Source: Antribacter gilvus (GTDB lineage: Bacteria; Actinomycetota; Actinomycetes; Actinomycetales; Cellulomonadaceae). From it: a stretch of DNA of 64,000 nt. A program made the translations under genes and the position numbers. Below, in pieces: positions 32,939 to 41,285 of this stretch; position 1 is the stretch's first letter; each line of letters begins with the position of its first letter. A model generated the notes under the pieces. That model had not been told where the DNA came from and did not search any database. It saw nothing but the letters and a program-made list of their open reading frames with translations. The stretch covers positions 124,001-188,000 of the forward strand of contig NZ_QXTH01000004.1 of the NCBI RefSeq assembly GCF_003946865.1, written 5' to 3'.

Positions 32939-34081
32939 CTACAGGAGGGCCGTCAGTGCCGTCAGGAAGCCGTCGACCTGCTCCTCGGACGTGTCCCAGG
33001 AGCACATCCACCGCACCTCGACCCGGTCCGGGGTCTCCCCCGCGGCCCAGTCGTAGAAGCGGTAGTCCGTCCGCAGCCGGTCGGCGACCGGCCGGGGCAG
33101 GGTGGCGAACACGGCGTTCGCGTCGGTGGGCCGGGTGACCCGGACGACGTCGGCACCCACGCTCTCGACGCCGGCGCGCAGCCGGGCGGCCATCGCATTC
33201 GCGTGGGCGGCGTTGCGCAGCCACAGCGGGCTCCCCGACGGGCCCTCGCCGAGCCCGTCGTGCAGCCCGTCGCCCGTGGGGCTGCCGGGCTCGCCGAGCA
33301 CGGCCAGCAGCTGCGCCGACACGAACCGGGACTTCGACGCGAGCTGCATCGTCGCCTTGCGGAGGAACGGCACGGCCTCCGCGGCGCTGCGCGGCGCGCC
33401 GGGGGCGGTCGTGGCGCCGCCCTCACCCCACGGCTCGGACAGCACCACGACCGCCTCGCCGATCATGCCGCCGATCTTGGCGGCGCCGAGCGAGAGGATG
33501 TCCACGCCCACGTCGGTCGTCAGCTCGCGCAGGCCGGTGCCCAGTGCGGCGGCGGCGTTCGCGAGGCGCGACCCGTCGAGGTGCACCCTCATGCCGAGGG
33601 CGTGCGCCGCGTCGGCGAGCTCCTTGAGGTGGGCCACGGAGTAGACCGTGCCGAGCTCCGTGCTCTGTGTGATCGACAGGACCACCGGCTGCGCGCGGTG
33701 CACGTCGCCGCGGTCGCCGGCCCAGCGGTCGAGCGCGTCGGGCGCGAGCCGCCCGTCGACGGAGGGCGACGCCAGGACCTTGAGCCCGCCCACCCTCTCG
33801 GGAGCGCCGTTCTCGTCGGTGTTGACGTGCGCCACGTCGCTCGCGACGACACCACCCCAGCGGGGGGTCACCGCCATCAGCGAGATGACGTTCGCCCCCG
33901 TGCCGTTGATGACGGGGAAGGCGACGGCCCGGTCGCCGAAGACCTCGCGGACGCGCTCCCCGAGGCGCTCCGTGACGGGGTCGTCCCCGTAGGCGACGGC
34001 CGGGCCGTCGTTCGCTGCGGCGATCGCGGCCATGACCTCGGGGTGGACGCTGGCGTAGTTGTCGGAGGCAAAGTGCTGCAC
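32939..34081 (-). CDS. Threonine aldolase-like PLP enzyme (beta-eliminating lyase family)
   Basis: A 380-residue fold-type I PLP enzyme like low-specificity threonine aldolases, which split threonine to glycine and acetaldehyde. Motifs: FASDNYASVHPEV at the N-terminus, FPVINGTGANVISLMA, ASDVAHVNTDENGAPE, HLDGSRLANAA (Asp pairing with the pyridine N), and the PLP Lys in SLGAAKIGG (about residue 202). HVNTDENG replaces the common HI..DE.G with few changes. I chose GTG at 34081 (MQHFASDNY) because GGGGGAG lies upstream; a GTG at 34099 would add six residues. Related proteins act on other beta-hydroxy amino acids, so specificity is open. Confidence 0.83.
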   Translation of the reverse strand: MQHFASDNYASVHPEVMAAIAAANDGPAVAYGDDPVTERLGERVREVFGDRAVAFPVINGTGANVISLMAVTPRWGGVVASDVAHVNTDENGAPERVGGLKVLASPSVDGRLAPDALDRWAGDRGDVHRAQPVVLSITQSTELGTVYSVAHLKELADAAHALGMRVHLDGSRLANAAAALGTGLRELTTDVGVDILSLGAAKIGGMIGEAVVVLSEPWGEGGATTAPGAPRSAAEAVPFLRKATMQLASKSRFVSAQLLAVLGEPGSPTGDGLHDGLGEGPSGSPLWLRNAAHANAMAARLRAGVESVGADVVRVTRPTDANAVFATLPRPVADRLRTDYRFYDWAAGETPDRVEVRWMCSWDTSEEQVDGFLTALTALL

Positions 34082-34125
34082 GCCCCGATTCTCCCCCACA
34101 GCGACGACCCACAGCGAAGAGGGCT

Positions 34126-34131
34126 TAGGGT
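34126..34131 (+). promoter_or_regulatory. -10-like hexamer for leaderless VanZ mRNA
   Basis: TAGGGT ends exactly 6 nt before the GTG at 34138; no Shine-Dalgarno is present. Confidence 0.5.
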
Positions 34132-34137
34132 CGGGGC

Positions 34138-34527
34138 GTGCGCGTGCTGCGGTGGGTCTCCGGGTTGTACGTGGCAGCGGTCCTGGTGGCGACGATGACG
34201 CCCGCCCCGTCCACCACCGACGTCCCCGCCTGGGGCCGCCTCGGCCTGAAGATCCTCGACGCGCTCGGGCTGCACACGACGTTCCCCGTGATCGAGGCGC
34301 TCGCCAACGTGGCCCTCTTCGTGCCGTTCGGCGTCCTGGGGGTCCTGCTCGCCCAGCGGCCGTGGGCAGTCGCCGCCGCGGGCGGCGCGTTCTCTCTCGC
34401 GATCGAGCTGACGCAGCACCTGATCCCCGGCCGGTTCCCGACCGTCCAGGACGTCGTCCTCAACACCGCGGGCGCCGCGCTGGGCACGCTGGTCGTCGTG
34501 CTCGCGGCCCGCGTACGGCGCCGCTGA
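34138..34527 (+). CDS. VanZ-family membrane protein
   Basis: A 129-residue integral membrane protein with about four helices. The VanZ pattern is present: VATMTPAPSTT after helix 1, EALANVALFVPFGVLGVLL with the conserved N..LF.PFG, AIELTQHLIPGRFPTVQDVVLNT with the conserved ELxQ..xPGR and D..N residues, then GAALGTLVVVLAAR. VanZ-like proteins are linked to teicoplanin resistance or envelope functions, but most have no proven role. The leaderless pattern supports the GTG. The gene is divergent from the aldolase-like gene and ends just before a large branched RNA-like structure. Confidence 0.88.
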   Translation: MRVLRWVSGLYVAAVLVATMTPAPSTTDVPAWGRLGLKILDALGLHTTFPVIEALANVALFVPFGVLGVLLAQRPWAVAAAGGAFSLAIELTQHLIPGRFPTVQDVVLNTAGAALGTLVVVLAARVRRR

Positions 34528-34540
34528 CCCCGGGCACAAA

Positions 34541-34665
34541 GGTGCCCGACGCCGGAGGCGCCCTGGGGCCCCCGCGAAGTTCCGCAGCGAAGCAAGGACT
34601 TCGGGGGGTGAGGGCGCCGGTGCCGCGCCTTCCGTACGGAAGGCGCGGCCCCGGCGTCGGGCACC
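34541..34665. terminator. Branched stem structure between convergent vanZ-like and livF genes
   Basis: An outer perfect 15-bp stem (34541-34555 with 34651-34665) encloses two inner hairpins: one at about 34569-34608 (CCCCCGCGAAGT... with ...ACTTCGGGGG, partly mismatched) and one perfect 12-bp stem with a GTAC loop at 34622-34649. The element fills the gap between two convergent genes and probably ends both transcripts, but its three-way shape is more complex than a terminator needs. Confidence 0.65.
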
Positions 34666-34673
34666 AGGCGAGG

Positions 34674-35384
34674 TTAGGCGACGCCCAGGTACGCCTCACG
34701 GATGCTCGTGTCCGTCAGGAGGTCCGAGCCCTTGCCTGTCTTGACGATGTTGCCCGTCTCCAGCACGTAGGCGCGGTCCGCGAGGGTCAGCGCCTGCTTG
34801 GCGTTCTGCTCGACCACGAGGATCGTGGTGCCCTGCTGGGCGATCTCCCGGATGATCGAGAAGATCTGCTGGATGAGCATCGGCGCCAGGCCCATCGACG
34901 GCTCGTCGAGCAGGAGCAGCTTCGGCCGCGACATCAGCGCACGGCCGATCGACAGCATCTGCTGCTCACCGCCGGACATGGTCCCGGCAACCTGCTTCTT
35001 GCGCTCCGAGAGCCGCGGGAACAGCTCGAAGACGCGCTCGAAGTCGGACAGGATCGCTGCCCGGTCACGCCGGGTGTAGGCGCCCATCTCGAGGTTCTCC
35101 ACCACCGTCATGCCGGGGAACACGCCACGGCCCTCGGGCGCGAGGACGAGACCCTTCCGCATGCGCTGGTCGGCGCGGAGGTTCGTGACGTTCTCGCCGT
35201 TGAAGCTGATCTGCCCCGACGACACGCCACGCACGCCCGAGATCGCCCGCATGGTCGACGTCTTGCCGGCGCCGTTGGCCCCGATGAGGGAGACCACCTC
35301 GCCCTCGCCGACCTCGAGCGAGAGCCCGTGCAGGGCCTCGATCTTCCCGTAGTTGAGGACGATGTCCTTGACCTCAAGCAGCAT
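34674..35384 (-). CDS. livF: Branched-chain amino acid ABC transporter ATPase LivF
   Basis: A 236-residue ABC ATPase, last gene of the liv operon. Walker A is GANGAGKTS, the signature is MSGGEQQML, Walker B is LLLLDEP, and VLAPEGRGVFPGMTVVENL is characteristic of LivF. I chose the ATG at 35384 ([13 protein letters not shown]) because it follows GGGAGA and the family starts there. The start overlaps the end of livG by 11 bp, which implies coupled translation. It works with LivG on the cytoplasmic face of the LivH/LivM channel. Confidence 0.93.
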   Translation of the reverse strand: MLLEVKDIVLNYGKIEALHGLSLEVGEGEVVSLIGANGAGKTSTMRAISGVRGVSSGQISFNGENVTNLRADQRMRKGLVLAPEGRGVFPGMTVVENLEMGAYTRRDRAAILSDFERVFELFPRLSERKKQVAGTMSGGEQQMLSIGRALMSRPKLLLLDEPSMGLAPMLIQQIFSIIREIAQQGTTILVVEQNAKQALTLADRAYVLETGNIVKTGKGSDLLTDTSIREAYLGVA

Positions 35385-36279
35385 CTGGCTCTCCCAGGTA
35401 AGCAGCGATGACCTTCGGGTCGCGGGCGACCACGGCCGGAGCACCCTCGGCGATCTTCGAGCCGAACTCGAGGACCACGATGCGGTCCGTCACGCCCATG
35501 ACCAGCCTCATGTCGTGCTCGATGAGCAGGACGGTGAGGCCACGGTCGCGGATGCGGCGGATGAGGCCCATGAGGTCCTCCTTCTCCGCCGGGTTGAAGC
35601 CGGCCGCCGGCTCGTCCAGGCAGAGCAGCTTCGGGTCCGTCGCCAGCGCGCGGGCGATCTCCAGCCTGCGCTGGTACCCGTACGGGAGGTTGCGGGAGAG
35701 CTCGTCGGCGCGGTCGGCGATGCCGACGAACCGGAGGAGCTCCCACGACTTGCGGCGGCTGCGCCGCTCCTCGACCTCGTGGCGGCTGACGCCGATCACC
35801 TTGGCGAGGGCACGCCTGACCGGGTTGCGAGGCAGGTCCTCCTCGGGCAGGCCCCAGATCCGGTACATCCGGAACAGGGCGCCGAGCACGGAGGTCTTGT
35901 TCCGTGCGTCGCAGCCCACCATCACGTTCTCGAGCGCCGACATCTCCGGGAAGAGGCGGATGTTCTGGAACGTGCGCGCGATGCCCAGCGCGGTGATCTG
36001 GTGAGGCTTGCTCCCCGCGATCTGGGTGCCGTCGAACGTGATGCTTCCCGACGTGGGCTTGTAGACGCCCGTCATCGCGTTGAAGCACGTCGTCTTCCCG
36101 GCCCCGTTGGGGCCGATCAGGCCGAGGATCTCCCCGGTGCGGATCTCGAAGTCGACGTCGTTCAGCGCGACGACGCCGCCGAAGCGGAGCGTCACGTGGT
36201 CGACCGTGAGCAGCACCTCACTGTCGCTGATGGGCGCGTCCTGGACGGACGTGGACTCAGGGATGGTCTGCTCAGGCAT
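35374..36279 (-). CDS. livG: Branched-chain amino acid ABC transporter ATPase LivG
   Basis: A 301-residue ABC ATPase. Walker A is GPNGAGKTT, the LivG-type [22 protein letters not shown] follows, the signature region is [15 protein letters not shown], Walker B is LLCLDEP and [12 protein letters not shown] follows it. The C-terminus ends in IAAYLGE, typical of LivG. It is about 45 residues longer than LivF, mostly through an N-terminal extension and an Arg-rich insertion ([15 protein letters not shown]). The ATG at 36279 overlaps the end of livM by 8 bp. Confidence 0.93.
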   Translation of the reverse strand: MPEQTIPESTSVQDAPISDSEVLLTVDHVTLRFGGVVALNDVDFEIRTGEILGLIGPNGAGKTTCFNAMTGVYKPTSGSITFDGTQIAGSKPHQITALGIARTFQNIRLFPEMSALENVMVGCDARNKTSVLGALFRMYRIWGLPEEDLPRNPVRRALAKVIGVSRHEVEERRSRRKSWELLRFVGIADRADELSRNLPYGYQRRLEIARALATDPKLLCLDEPAAGFNPAEKEDLMGLIRRIRDRGLTVLLIEHDMRLVMGVTDRIVVLEFGSKIAEGAPAVVARDPKVIAAYLGEPDAA

Positions 36280-37411
36280 CAGCTGCAGCCTCCTCTGCCT
36301 CGTGCTTGCGGTCCTCGAGCTCACGGGCCCGACGACGGTTGGGGAAGAGGCCCTGCGGGCGCAGGACCATGATCGCGACGAGCGCGACGCCGAACGCCAG
36401 CGGGCGCCACGACTCGAACTCGCGGAATCGCTCCGGCAGGTACGTGATCAGGAAGGCACCGAACAGCGCCCCCCAGATGTTGCCGGAGCCGCCGATGACG
36501 ACCATCGCGACGAAGAGGAACGACAGGTTCAGCTGGAAGCCGTTCGGCTCCACGTACGCCTGCTTGCTCGCGAAGAGCAGGCCGGCGATCGCGCCGAGCG
36601 ACGCGCCGATGGCGAACGCCCACAGCTTGTACTTGAACGCGTTGACGCCCATCACCGCCGCGGCGTCCTCGTCCTCGCGGATAGCGAGCCAGGCGCGGCC
36701 GACCCTGCTGTGCTCGAGGCGGCGCATGAGCCAGATGAGGATGACGAGGACTGCGAGGGCGAGCCAGTACCAGCGGTGCACGTCGATCGTGTTGAAGAAG
36801 TCCTCGTCCGCCGCCGGGGGCTCCGGGACCGCGATGATGCCGGCCGGGCCACCCGTCCACGTCGAGTTGCGCATGACGATACGGATGATCTCGCCGAAGC
36901 CCATCGTCACGATGGCCAGGTAGTCACCGCGCAGGCGCAGGGTGGGCGCGCCGAGGATGACCCCCGCGATCAGGGCGATGCAGATGGCCAGCGGGATACA
37001 GGCCGCGAAGGCCATCGACCAGCCTTCCGGCAGGCCGAACTGCGCCGCGATCGCCTTGGTCACGGGCGAGGCGGGCGAGCCGAAGAGCGCGATCGAGTAG
37101 GCGCCGACGGCGTAGAAGCCGACATAGCCGAGGTCGAGCAGGCCCGCCCAGCCGATGACGACGTTCAGACCGACCGCCACGATCATGTAGAGCGCGATCG
37201 TGAAGAGCACGGTGGACCAGTCGGACCCGTTGGGACGAAGGTCCGTCCGGATGTAGGCGAACGGCAGGATGTTGAGGAACGGCAGGTACACGCAGAACGA
37301 GAGCACCAGCAGGATCAGCGGGACCTTCACCCACTGGGGGGCGCCGCCGAGCAACGACGGGACGGCCGCGACCCTCTTCAGCACGGACTTCTGGGGCGTG
37401 GTGTCGGTCAT
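36272..37411 (-). CDS. livM: Branched-chain amino acid ABC transporter permease LivM
   Basis: A 379-residue membrane permease with about nine to ten helices. Family marks include [61 protein letters not shown]-type coupling loop ([13 protein letters not shown]) and [21 protein letters not shown]. The start overlaps the end of livH by 4 bp (ATGA). The C-terminal tail is charged. It pairs with LivH to form the transmembrane channel. Confidence 0.92.
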   Translation of the reverse strand: MTDTTPQKSVLKRVAAVPSLLGGAPQWVKVPLILLVLSFCVYLPFLNILPFAYIRTDLRPNGSDWSTVLFTIALYMIVAVGLNVVIGWAGLLDLGYVGFYAVGAYSIALFGSPASPVTKAIAAQFGLPEGWSMAFAACIPLAICIALIAGVILGAPTLRLRGDYLAIVTMGFGEIIRIVMRNSTWTGGPAGIIAVPEPPAADEDFFNTIDVHRWYWLALAVLVILIWLMRRLEHSRVGRAWLAIREDEDAAAVMGVNAFKYKLWAFAIGASLGAIAGLLFASKQAYVEPNGFQLNLSFLFVAMVVIGGSGNIWGALFGAFLITYLPERFREFESWRPLAFGVALVAIMVLRPQGLFPNRRRARELEDRKHEAEEAAADA

Positions 37412-38373
37412 GCGCGAGCCTTCCCGAGGGACTCACCGAGGATGCCGGTGGGACGGAACATGAGGACGACGACAAGGATGACGAATGCCGTCACGTCCTC
37501 CCAGTTCGAGCTGATGAGGGCCGAGGAGTAGACCTCGCACACCCCCAGCAGCAGGCCACCCACGAGCGCGCCCCGCAGGTTGCCGATGCCGCCGAGCACG
37601 GCAGCCGTGAACGCCTTGATGCCGATCAGGAAGCCCATGTCGAACTTGGCGAAGTCGTACTTCATCGTGTGCAGGAGCGCCGCGAGACCGGCCGCCACAC
37701 CACCGATGATGAAGACCAGCATGATGACGTTGTTCTTGTTGACACCCATGAGCGAGGCCGTGTCGGGGTCCTGGGCGACGGCCCGGACACCGCGGCCGAG
37801 GCGGGACTTGTTCACGAACAGGTCCAGGGCCACCATCATCCCGACCGCCGCGAGAATCACGATCAGGTCGATGTTGCTCATGTTGAAGTTGCCGATCGTG
37901 AACACCTCGCGCGTCGGCACGACCGTCGGGATGTTCACGGCGGACCGGCCGAAGGGGGCACCGAAGAAGACCCGCAGCGCATGGCCGAAGATCTCGACGA
38001 GCACGAGCGAGCAGCCGATCGCCGTGATCAGCACGATGAGTGGCGGCGCGTTCTTGTTGCGCAGCGGACGGTAGGCGACCCGCTCGACGACGAGCGCGGT
38101 ACCTGCCGACACGAGGGCCGCGACGAGGCCGGCGAGGAGGGTGATCCCGATCGCCAGCCAGACGCCGACGCCGGAGTGGGCACCGACCGCCGTGTACACG
38201 CCGAGCACCGTCCAGGCGCCCACCATGAACACCTCGGAGTGCGCGAAGTTGATGAGTCGCAGCACGCCGTACACCAGGGTGTAGCCCAGGGCGACGAGCG
38301 CGTAGATCGATCCCTTGGTCAGGCCATCGACCGTAAATCCCGCGAGCCCCTCGATGAGGTTCGTGAAGTCCAT
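37408..38373 (-). CDS. livH: Branched-chain amino acid ABC transporter permease LivH
   Basis: A 321-residue membrane permease. Typical LivH segments are [20 protein letters not shown] near the N-terminus, [42 protein letters not shown] (the ATPase-coupling loop) and [19 protein letters not shown]. It is the first permease gene after livK; an 88-bp gap with a very strong hairpin separates them. Length and motifs are normal for the family. Confidence 0.93.
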   Translation of the reverse strand: MDFTNLIEGLAGFTVDGLTKGSIYALVALGYTLVYGVLRLINFAHSEVFMVGAWTVLGVYTAVGAHSGVGVWLAIGITLLAGLVAALVSAGTALVVERVAYRPLRNKNAPPLIVLITAIGCSLVLVEIFGHALRVFFGAPFGRSAVNIPTVVPTREVFTIGNFNMSNIDLIVILAAVGMMVALDLFVNKSRLGRGVRAVAQDPDTASLMGVNKNNVIMLVFIIGGVAAGLAALLHTMKYDFAKFDMGFLIGIKAFTAAVLGGIGNLRGALVGGLLLGVCEVYSSALISSNWEDVTAFVILVVVLMFRPTGILGESLGKARA

Positions 38374-38400
38374 AAGTTTGTCTCCGAATGGTCCGTTAAC

Positions 38401-38444
38401 GTACCGGTGGGGCGGCGAGGTAGACCTCGCCGCCCCACCGGTAC
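38401..38444 (-). terminator. 21-bp perfect hairpin between livK and livH
   Basis: GTACCGGTGGGGCGGCGAGG and its exact complement (38401-38421 with 38424-38444) are separated by only two bases. It lies inside the liv operon, after the receptor gene. Such elements commonly stabilise the upstream message or stop part of the transcription, giving more receptor than permease. Confidence 0.75.
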
Positions 38445-38460
38445 TCGACGCAGTGGCTTG

Positions 38461-39630
38461 CTACTGCTTGATCTCCTGGTCGGGGACGAGCACGCCGCCC
38501 TCGACCTTGTAGGACCACACGGTCACGTTCGCCTGGTCGACGTCGCCGACCTCGTCGAACTTGTAGGTCTTGGTCAGACCCTCACCCTCGTACGCGTCGA
38601 CGAACGCCTCGACGTCCTCGCGCGTGGTGTTCCCCGCCGCGAAGGCCTCGAGGAAGATGTTCATCGCGTCGTAGCCCTCACCGGCGTACGCACCGGCGGC
38701 CTCGCCGAACTCGGCCTCGTAGTCCTCGGCGAAGGTGCCCTCGACCGGGACGCAGGGGCAGGTGACGATGGCGCCCTCGGCGGCCTCGCCGGCAGCCTTG
38801 GGGAAGTCGACGCCGTAGAGGCCGTCGCCACCGACGAACGGCACGGTCACGCCGGCGTCACGCAGCTGCTTGAGGAACGGGCCGGCCTCGGCGGCGTAGC
38901 CCGCGTAGACGACGGCGTCGGGCTGGGCGCCCTTGATCTTGCCGACGACGGCGGAGAAGTCGGTCTGCTTCTCCTGCGTCTTGTCGGTCGCGGCGACCTT
39001 GTCGCCGAGGATCTCCTTGATCTTGCCCGCGAGCGGCTCGCCGTAGGCGGTGGAGTCGTCCACGACGAAGACCTTGGAAGCGCCGAGCGTCTCGCCGACG
39101 TAGTTGGCGATCGCGGTGCCCTGGACCAGGTCGTGGCCGACGACGCGGTGGAACACGTCAGCCGGCTCCTCCTGCGTCAGGTCGGTCGCGGTGGCCGACT
39201 GGCTGATCATCGTCAGGCCGGAGTCGTCGAAGATCGCCTTGGTGGCGCGCGTCTCGCCGGAGAACGCACCACCGATGACGCCGAGGAAGGACTCGTCCGT
39301 CGACATCTGGGTCGCGACGGGGGTGGCCTTGGCCGGGTCGCCCTCGGTGTCGAACTCGATGAGCTCGACGGCGCACTCGGGGTCGGTCTCCTGGTACTCC
39401 TTCAGCGCGAGCTTGGCGCCGTTCACCGACGGGATGACGATGCCGGCGTTGGCTCCCGAGAGAGCGCCCATCACGCCGACCTTGATCGCGCACTCGCCCT
39501 CGGTGCCCCCGCCCCCGCCGCCGCCGGTCTCGACCGTGCCACAGGCTGATGCGGTCAGCGCAACGGCGAGCGTCAGTGCGCCCGCCGCAAACAGAGTGTT
39601 CCGCCTCAAGGTTCTCCTACTTCCTGTCAT
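38461..39630 (-). CDS. livK: Branched-chain amino acid ABC transporter, substrate-binding lipoprotein
   Basis: A 389-residue receptor of the LivJ/LivK family (periplasmic-binding fold type I). A lipoprotein signal ends at the lipobox LTASAC, followed by a seven-Gly spacer. Family features: IKVGVMGALSGANAG, LIEFDTEGDPAKATPVA, GVIGGAFSGETRA, RVVGHDLVQGTAIANYV, AVVYAGYAAEAGPFLKQL. Three further Cys occur in the mature part. I chose the ATG at 39630, which gives a normal signal; an upstream in-frame start at 39657 would add nine residues. It heads the liv operon. Confidence 0.92.
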   Translation of the reverse strand: MTGSRRTLRRNTLFAAGALTLAVALTASACGTVETGGGGGGGTEGECAIKVGVMGALSGANAGIVIPSVNGAKLALKEYQETDPECAVELIEFDTEGDPAKATPVATQMSTDESFLGVIGGAFSGETRATKAIFDDSGLTMISQSATATDLTQEEPADVFHRVVGHDLVQGTAIANYVGETLGASKVFVVDDSTAYGEPLAGKIKEILGDKVAATDKTQEKQTDFSAVVGKIKGAQPDAVVYAGYAAEAGPFLKQLRDAGVTVPFVGGDGLYGVDFPKAAGEAAEGAIVTCPCVPVEGTFAEDYEAEFGEAAGAYAGEGYDAMNIFLEAFAAGNTTREDVEAFVDAYEGEGLTKTYKFDEVGDVDQANVTVWSYKVEGGVLVPDQEIKQ

Positions 39631-39711
39631 GTCGTCCTGGGTTGGCGGACGACGCACCGTTGACGCACCGATCGCGACGAGGATCCGTTGCCCGCGCCGT
39701 GATCGCTGAAA

Positions 39712-39779
39712 GTAACCACCTTGTGTGACGTTCGTGTGTCGCGTCCGTCACGCGGACCACATCGTTACGATGATGTGAC
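39712..39779 (-). promoter_or_regulatory. Control region of the liv operon with a GlnR-like box
   Basis: On the minus strand GTCAC-N6-GTAAC (39779-39764) matches the GlnR consensus GTnAC-N6-GnAAC. It overlaps a palindrome CATCGTTACGATG (39760-39772). A second, less exact pair GTCACAC...GTTAC is at 39729-39712. Nitrogen control of branched-chain amino acid uptake would make sense but is inference. Confidence 0.4.
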
Positions 39780-39868
39780 CTGTGCTACAAGCCCGGCGGA
39801 CTGTCCTTGGGAAACAGGTGACGGTGCCGTCCCTGGTGAGGGCTGTGCCATCCCGTGTCCACGGGTGT

Positions 39869-40711
39869 TCAGCTCCTGAACTGGGTGAAGGCCGCCGTCG
39901 CCGGGTCGGAGGCGATCCGGGCGTCGTCGCGGTGCAGGGCGTCGATCTGGGCCATGTGGTCGTCCGAGAGGTCGAACGAGAACAGATCGATGTTCGTCGC
40001 CATCCGTTCGGGGTTGACCGACTTCGGGATGACGATCGCACCGTGCTGCACGTGCCAGCGCAGGACGACCTGCGCCGGGGTGATCCCGAGCTCCGTGGCG
40101 ACCGCCGTGACGGCGGCCGCCTCGAGGTCCTGCCCCCGGCCCAGGGGCGAGTACGCCTCCGGCACGATGCCGTGCCGGAGGCCGGACTCGACCGTCGCGG
40201 GCTGGCGGTACGTCGGGTGGATCTCGATCTGGTTCACGGCCGGCACGACCTCGCTCTCCGCCAGCAGGCGGTCGAGGTGGTCGGGGAGGAAGTTGGACAC
40301 TCCGATCGCCCGGACTGCCCCCTCCGCGTACAGCTTCTCGAACGCCCGCCACGTCTCCACGTAGAGGTCCTTGCTGGGGACCGGCCAGTGGATGAGGTAC
40401 AGGTCGACGACGTCCAGACCGAGGGCACGGCGGCTGTCCTCGAAGGCGCGGAGGGCGCTCTCGTAACCCTGGTCACCGTTGCGGAGCTTGGTGGTGACGA
40501 ACAACTCTTCTCGCGGCAGACCCGACGCGCGCACGGCTGCACCGACGCCCGCTTCGTTGTAGTAGCCGGCGGCAGTATCGACGTGGCGGTAGCCCAGCTC
40601 CAGCGCCTTTTCGACCGTGACCTGCGTACTGTCGTCCGGCACCTGGAAGACGCCGAGCCCCACCTGGGGGACGCTGACACCGTTGTTCAAGGAGATCTGT
40701 GGCACCGTCAT
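39869..40711 (-). CDS. Aldo/keto reductase
   Basis: A 280-residue NADPH-dependent aldo/keto reductase (AKR5-like, 2,5-diketo-gluconate reductase type). The catalytic tetrad is visible: Asp in HVDTAAGYYNE with the Tyr one helix turn later, Lys in TTKLRNGDQG, and His in LIHWPVPS. Further marks are IGVSNFLPDHL, NQIEIHPTYRQP and the cofactor loop IPKSVNPERMATN. Physiological substrate is unknown. The start follows AAAGG. It ends about 240 bp upstream of livK on the same strand, but the long gap and the liv control region argue for separate transcription. Confidence 0.92.
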   Translation of the reverse strand: MTVPQISLNNGVSVPQVGLGVFQVPDDSTQVTVEKALELGYRHVDTAAGYYNEAGVGAAVRASGLPREELFVTTKLRNGDQGYESALRAFEDSRRALGLDVVDLYLIHWPVPSKDLYVETWRAFEKLYAEGAVRAIGVSNFLPDHLDRLLAESEVVPAVNQIEIHPTYRQPATVESGLRHGIVPEAYSPLGRGQDLEAAAVTAVATELGITPAQVVLRWHVQHGAIVIPKSVNPERMATNIDLFSFDLSDDHMAQIDALHRDDARIASDPATAAFTQFRS

Positions 40712-40886
40712 GGCACCTTTCTAACACCCTGCGTGCAAGATGATCACGATTAGACCGGGACGCCGAGGGCCGGACCGGGTACGCTTGAGTCATTGCAGTG
40801 CCTCGATCGTTCTTCCGAGAGATGACGACGACACCGTGATGTACGACTCCGAAGGTCGGGGTCGTCGCCTCTTGCAAGGAGCAGTT
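40712..40886 (+). promoter_or_regulatory. Long leader of the cold shock gene
   Basis: The 175-bp gap between divergent genes ends with AAGGAG before the csp ATG. A TACGCT at about 40780 could be the -10 box, giving a leader near 100 nt. Long structured leaders are usual for cold shock genes. Confidence 0.35.
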
Positions 40887-41090
40887 ATGGCTTTCGGAAC
40901 CGTCAAGTGGTTCAACGCCGAGAAGGGCTTTGGCTTCATCGCCCCCGAGGACGGCAGCGCCGACGTGTTCGCGCACTTCAGCGCCATCCAGTCCAACGGG
41001 TACCGCACGCTGGAGGAGAACCAGCGTGTCGAGTTCGACGTGAAGCAGGGCCCCAAGGGCCTGCAGGCGGAGAACATCCGCCCCGTCTGA
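40887..41090 (+). CDS. csp: Cold shock protein, CspA family
   Basis: A 67-residue single-domain nucleic-acid-binding protein. The RNP1-like motif [11 protein letters not shown] and RNP2-like VFAHFSAIQ are both present, after the family opening [11 protein letters not shown]. It binds single-stranded RNA/DNA and works as an RNA chaperone. Length is exactly normal for CspA proteins. The ATG follows AAGGAG at 6-nt spacing, and a UUCG-capped hairpin follows the stop, so it is a single-gene unit. Confidence 0.97.
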   Translation: MAFGTVKWFNAEKGFGFIAPEDGSADVFAHFSAIQSNGYRTLEENQRVEFDVKQGPKGLQAENIRPV

Positions 41091-41103
41091 CCCTGAGCGC
41101 CGA

Positions 41104-41135
41104 CGGCCCGCACCTTCTTCGGAAGGTGCGGGCCG
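41104..41135 (+). terminator. 14-bp hairpin with UUCG tetraloop after csp
   Basis: CGGCCCGCACCTTC (41104-41117), TTCG loop, and GAAGGTGCGGGCCG (41122-41135) form a perfect stem 13 bp after the stop codon. The UUCG tetraloop makes it very stable. Confidence 0.85.
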
Positions 41136-41163
41136 TTGCTATGTCCGGGAGGCTGGTGCGGGC

Positions 41164-41203
41164 GCTCCTGACCGGAGCGGGGTGCTCCTGACCGGAGCGG
41201 GGT
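41164..41203. repeat. Two tandem copies of a 20-bp unit
   Basis: GCTCCTGACCGGAGCGGGGT occurs at 41164-41183 and 41184-41203 with no change. Each copy contains a small inverted repeat GCTCC/GGAGC, so the pair could form two short hairpins or bind a protein upstream of the gene at 41286. Confidence 0.8.
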
Positions 41204-41285
41204 GGGGAACCCCGCGCGTCCGGAGGGCGTTCCACAGTAGGCAGGCCGTCTCGCCGACCGGCGAGCCTTCACGAAGGGCACGACC

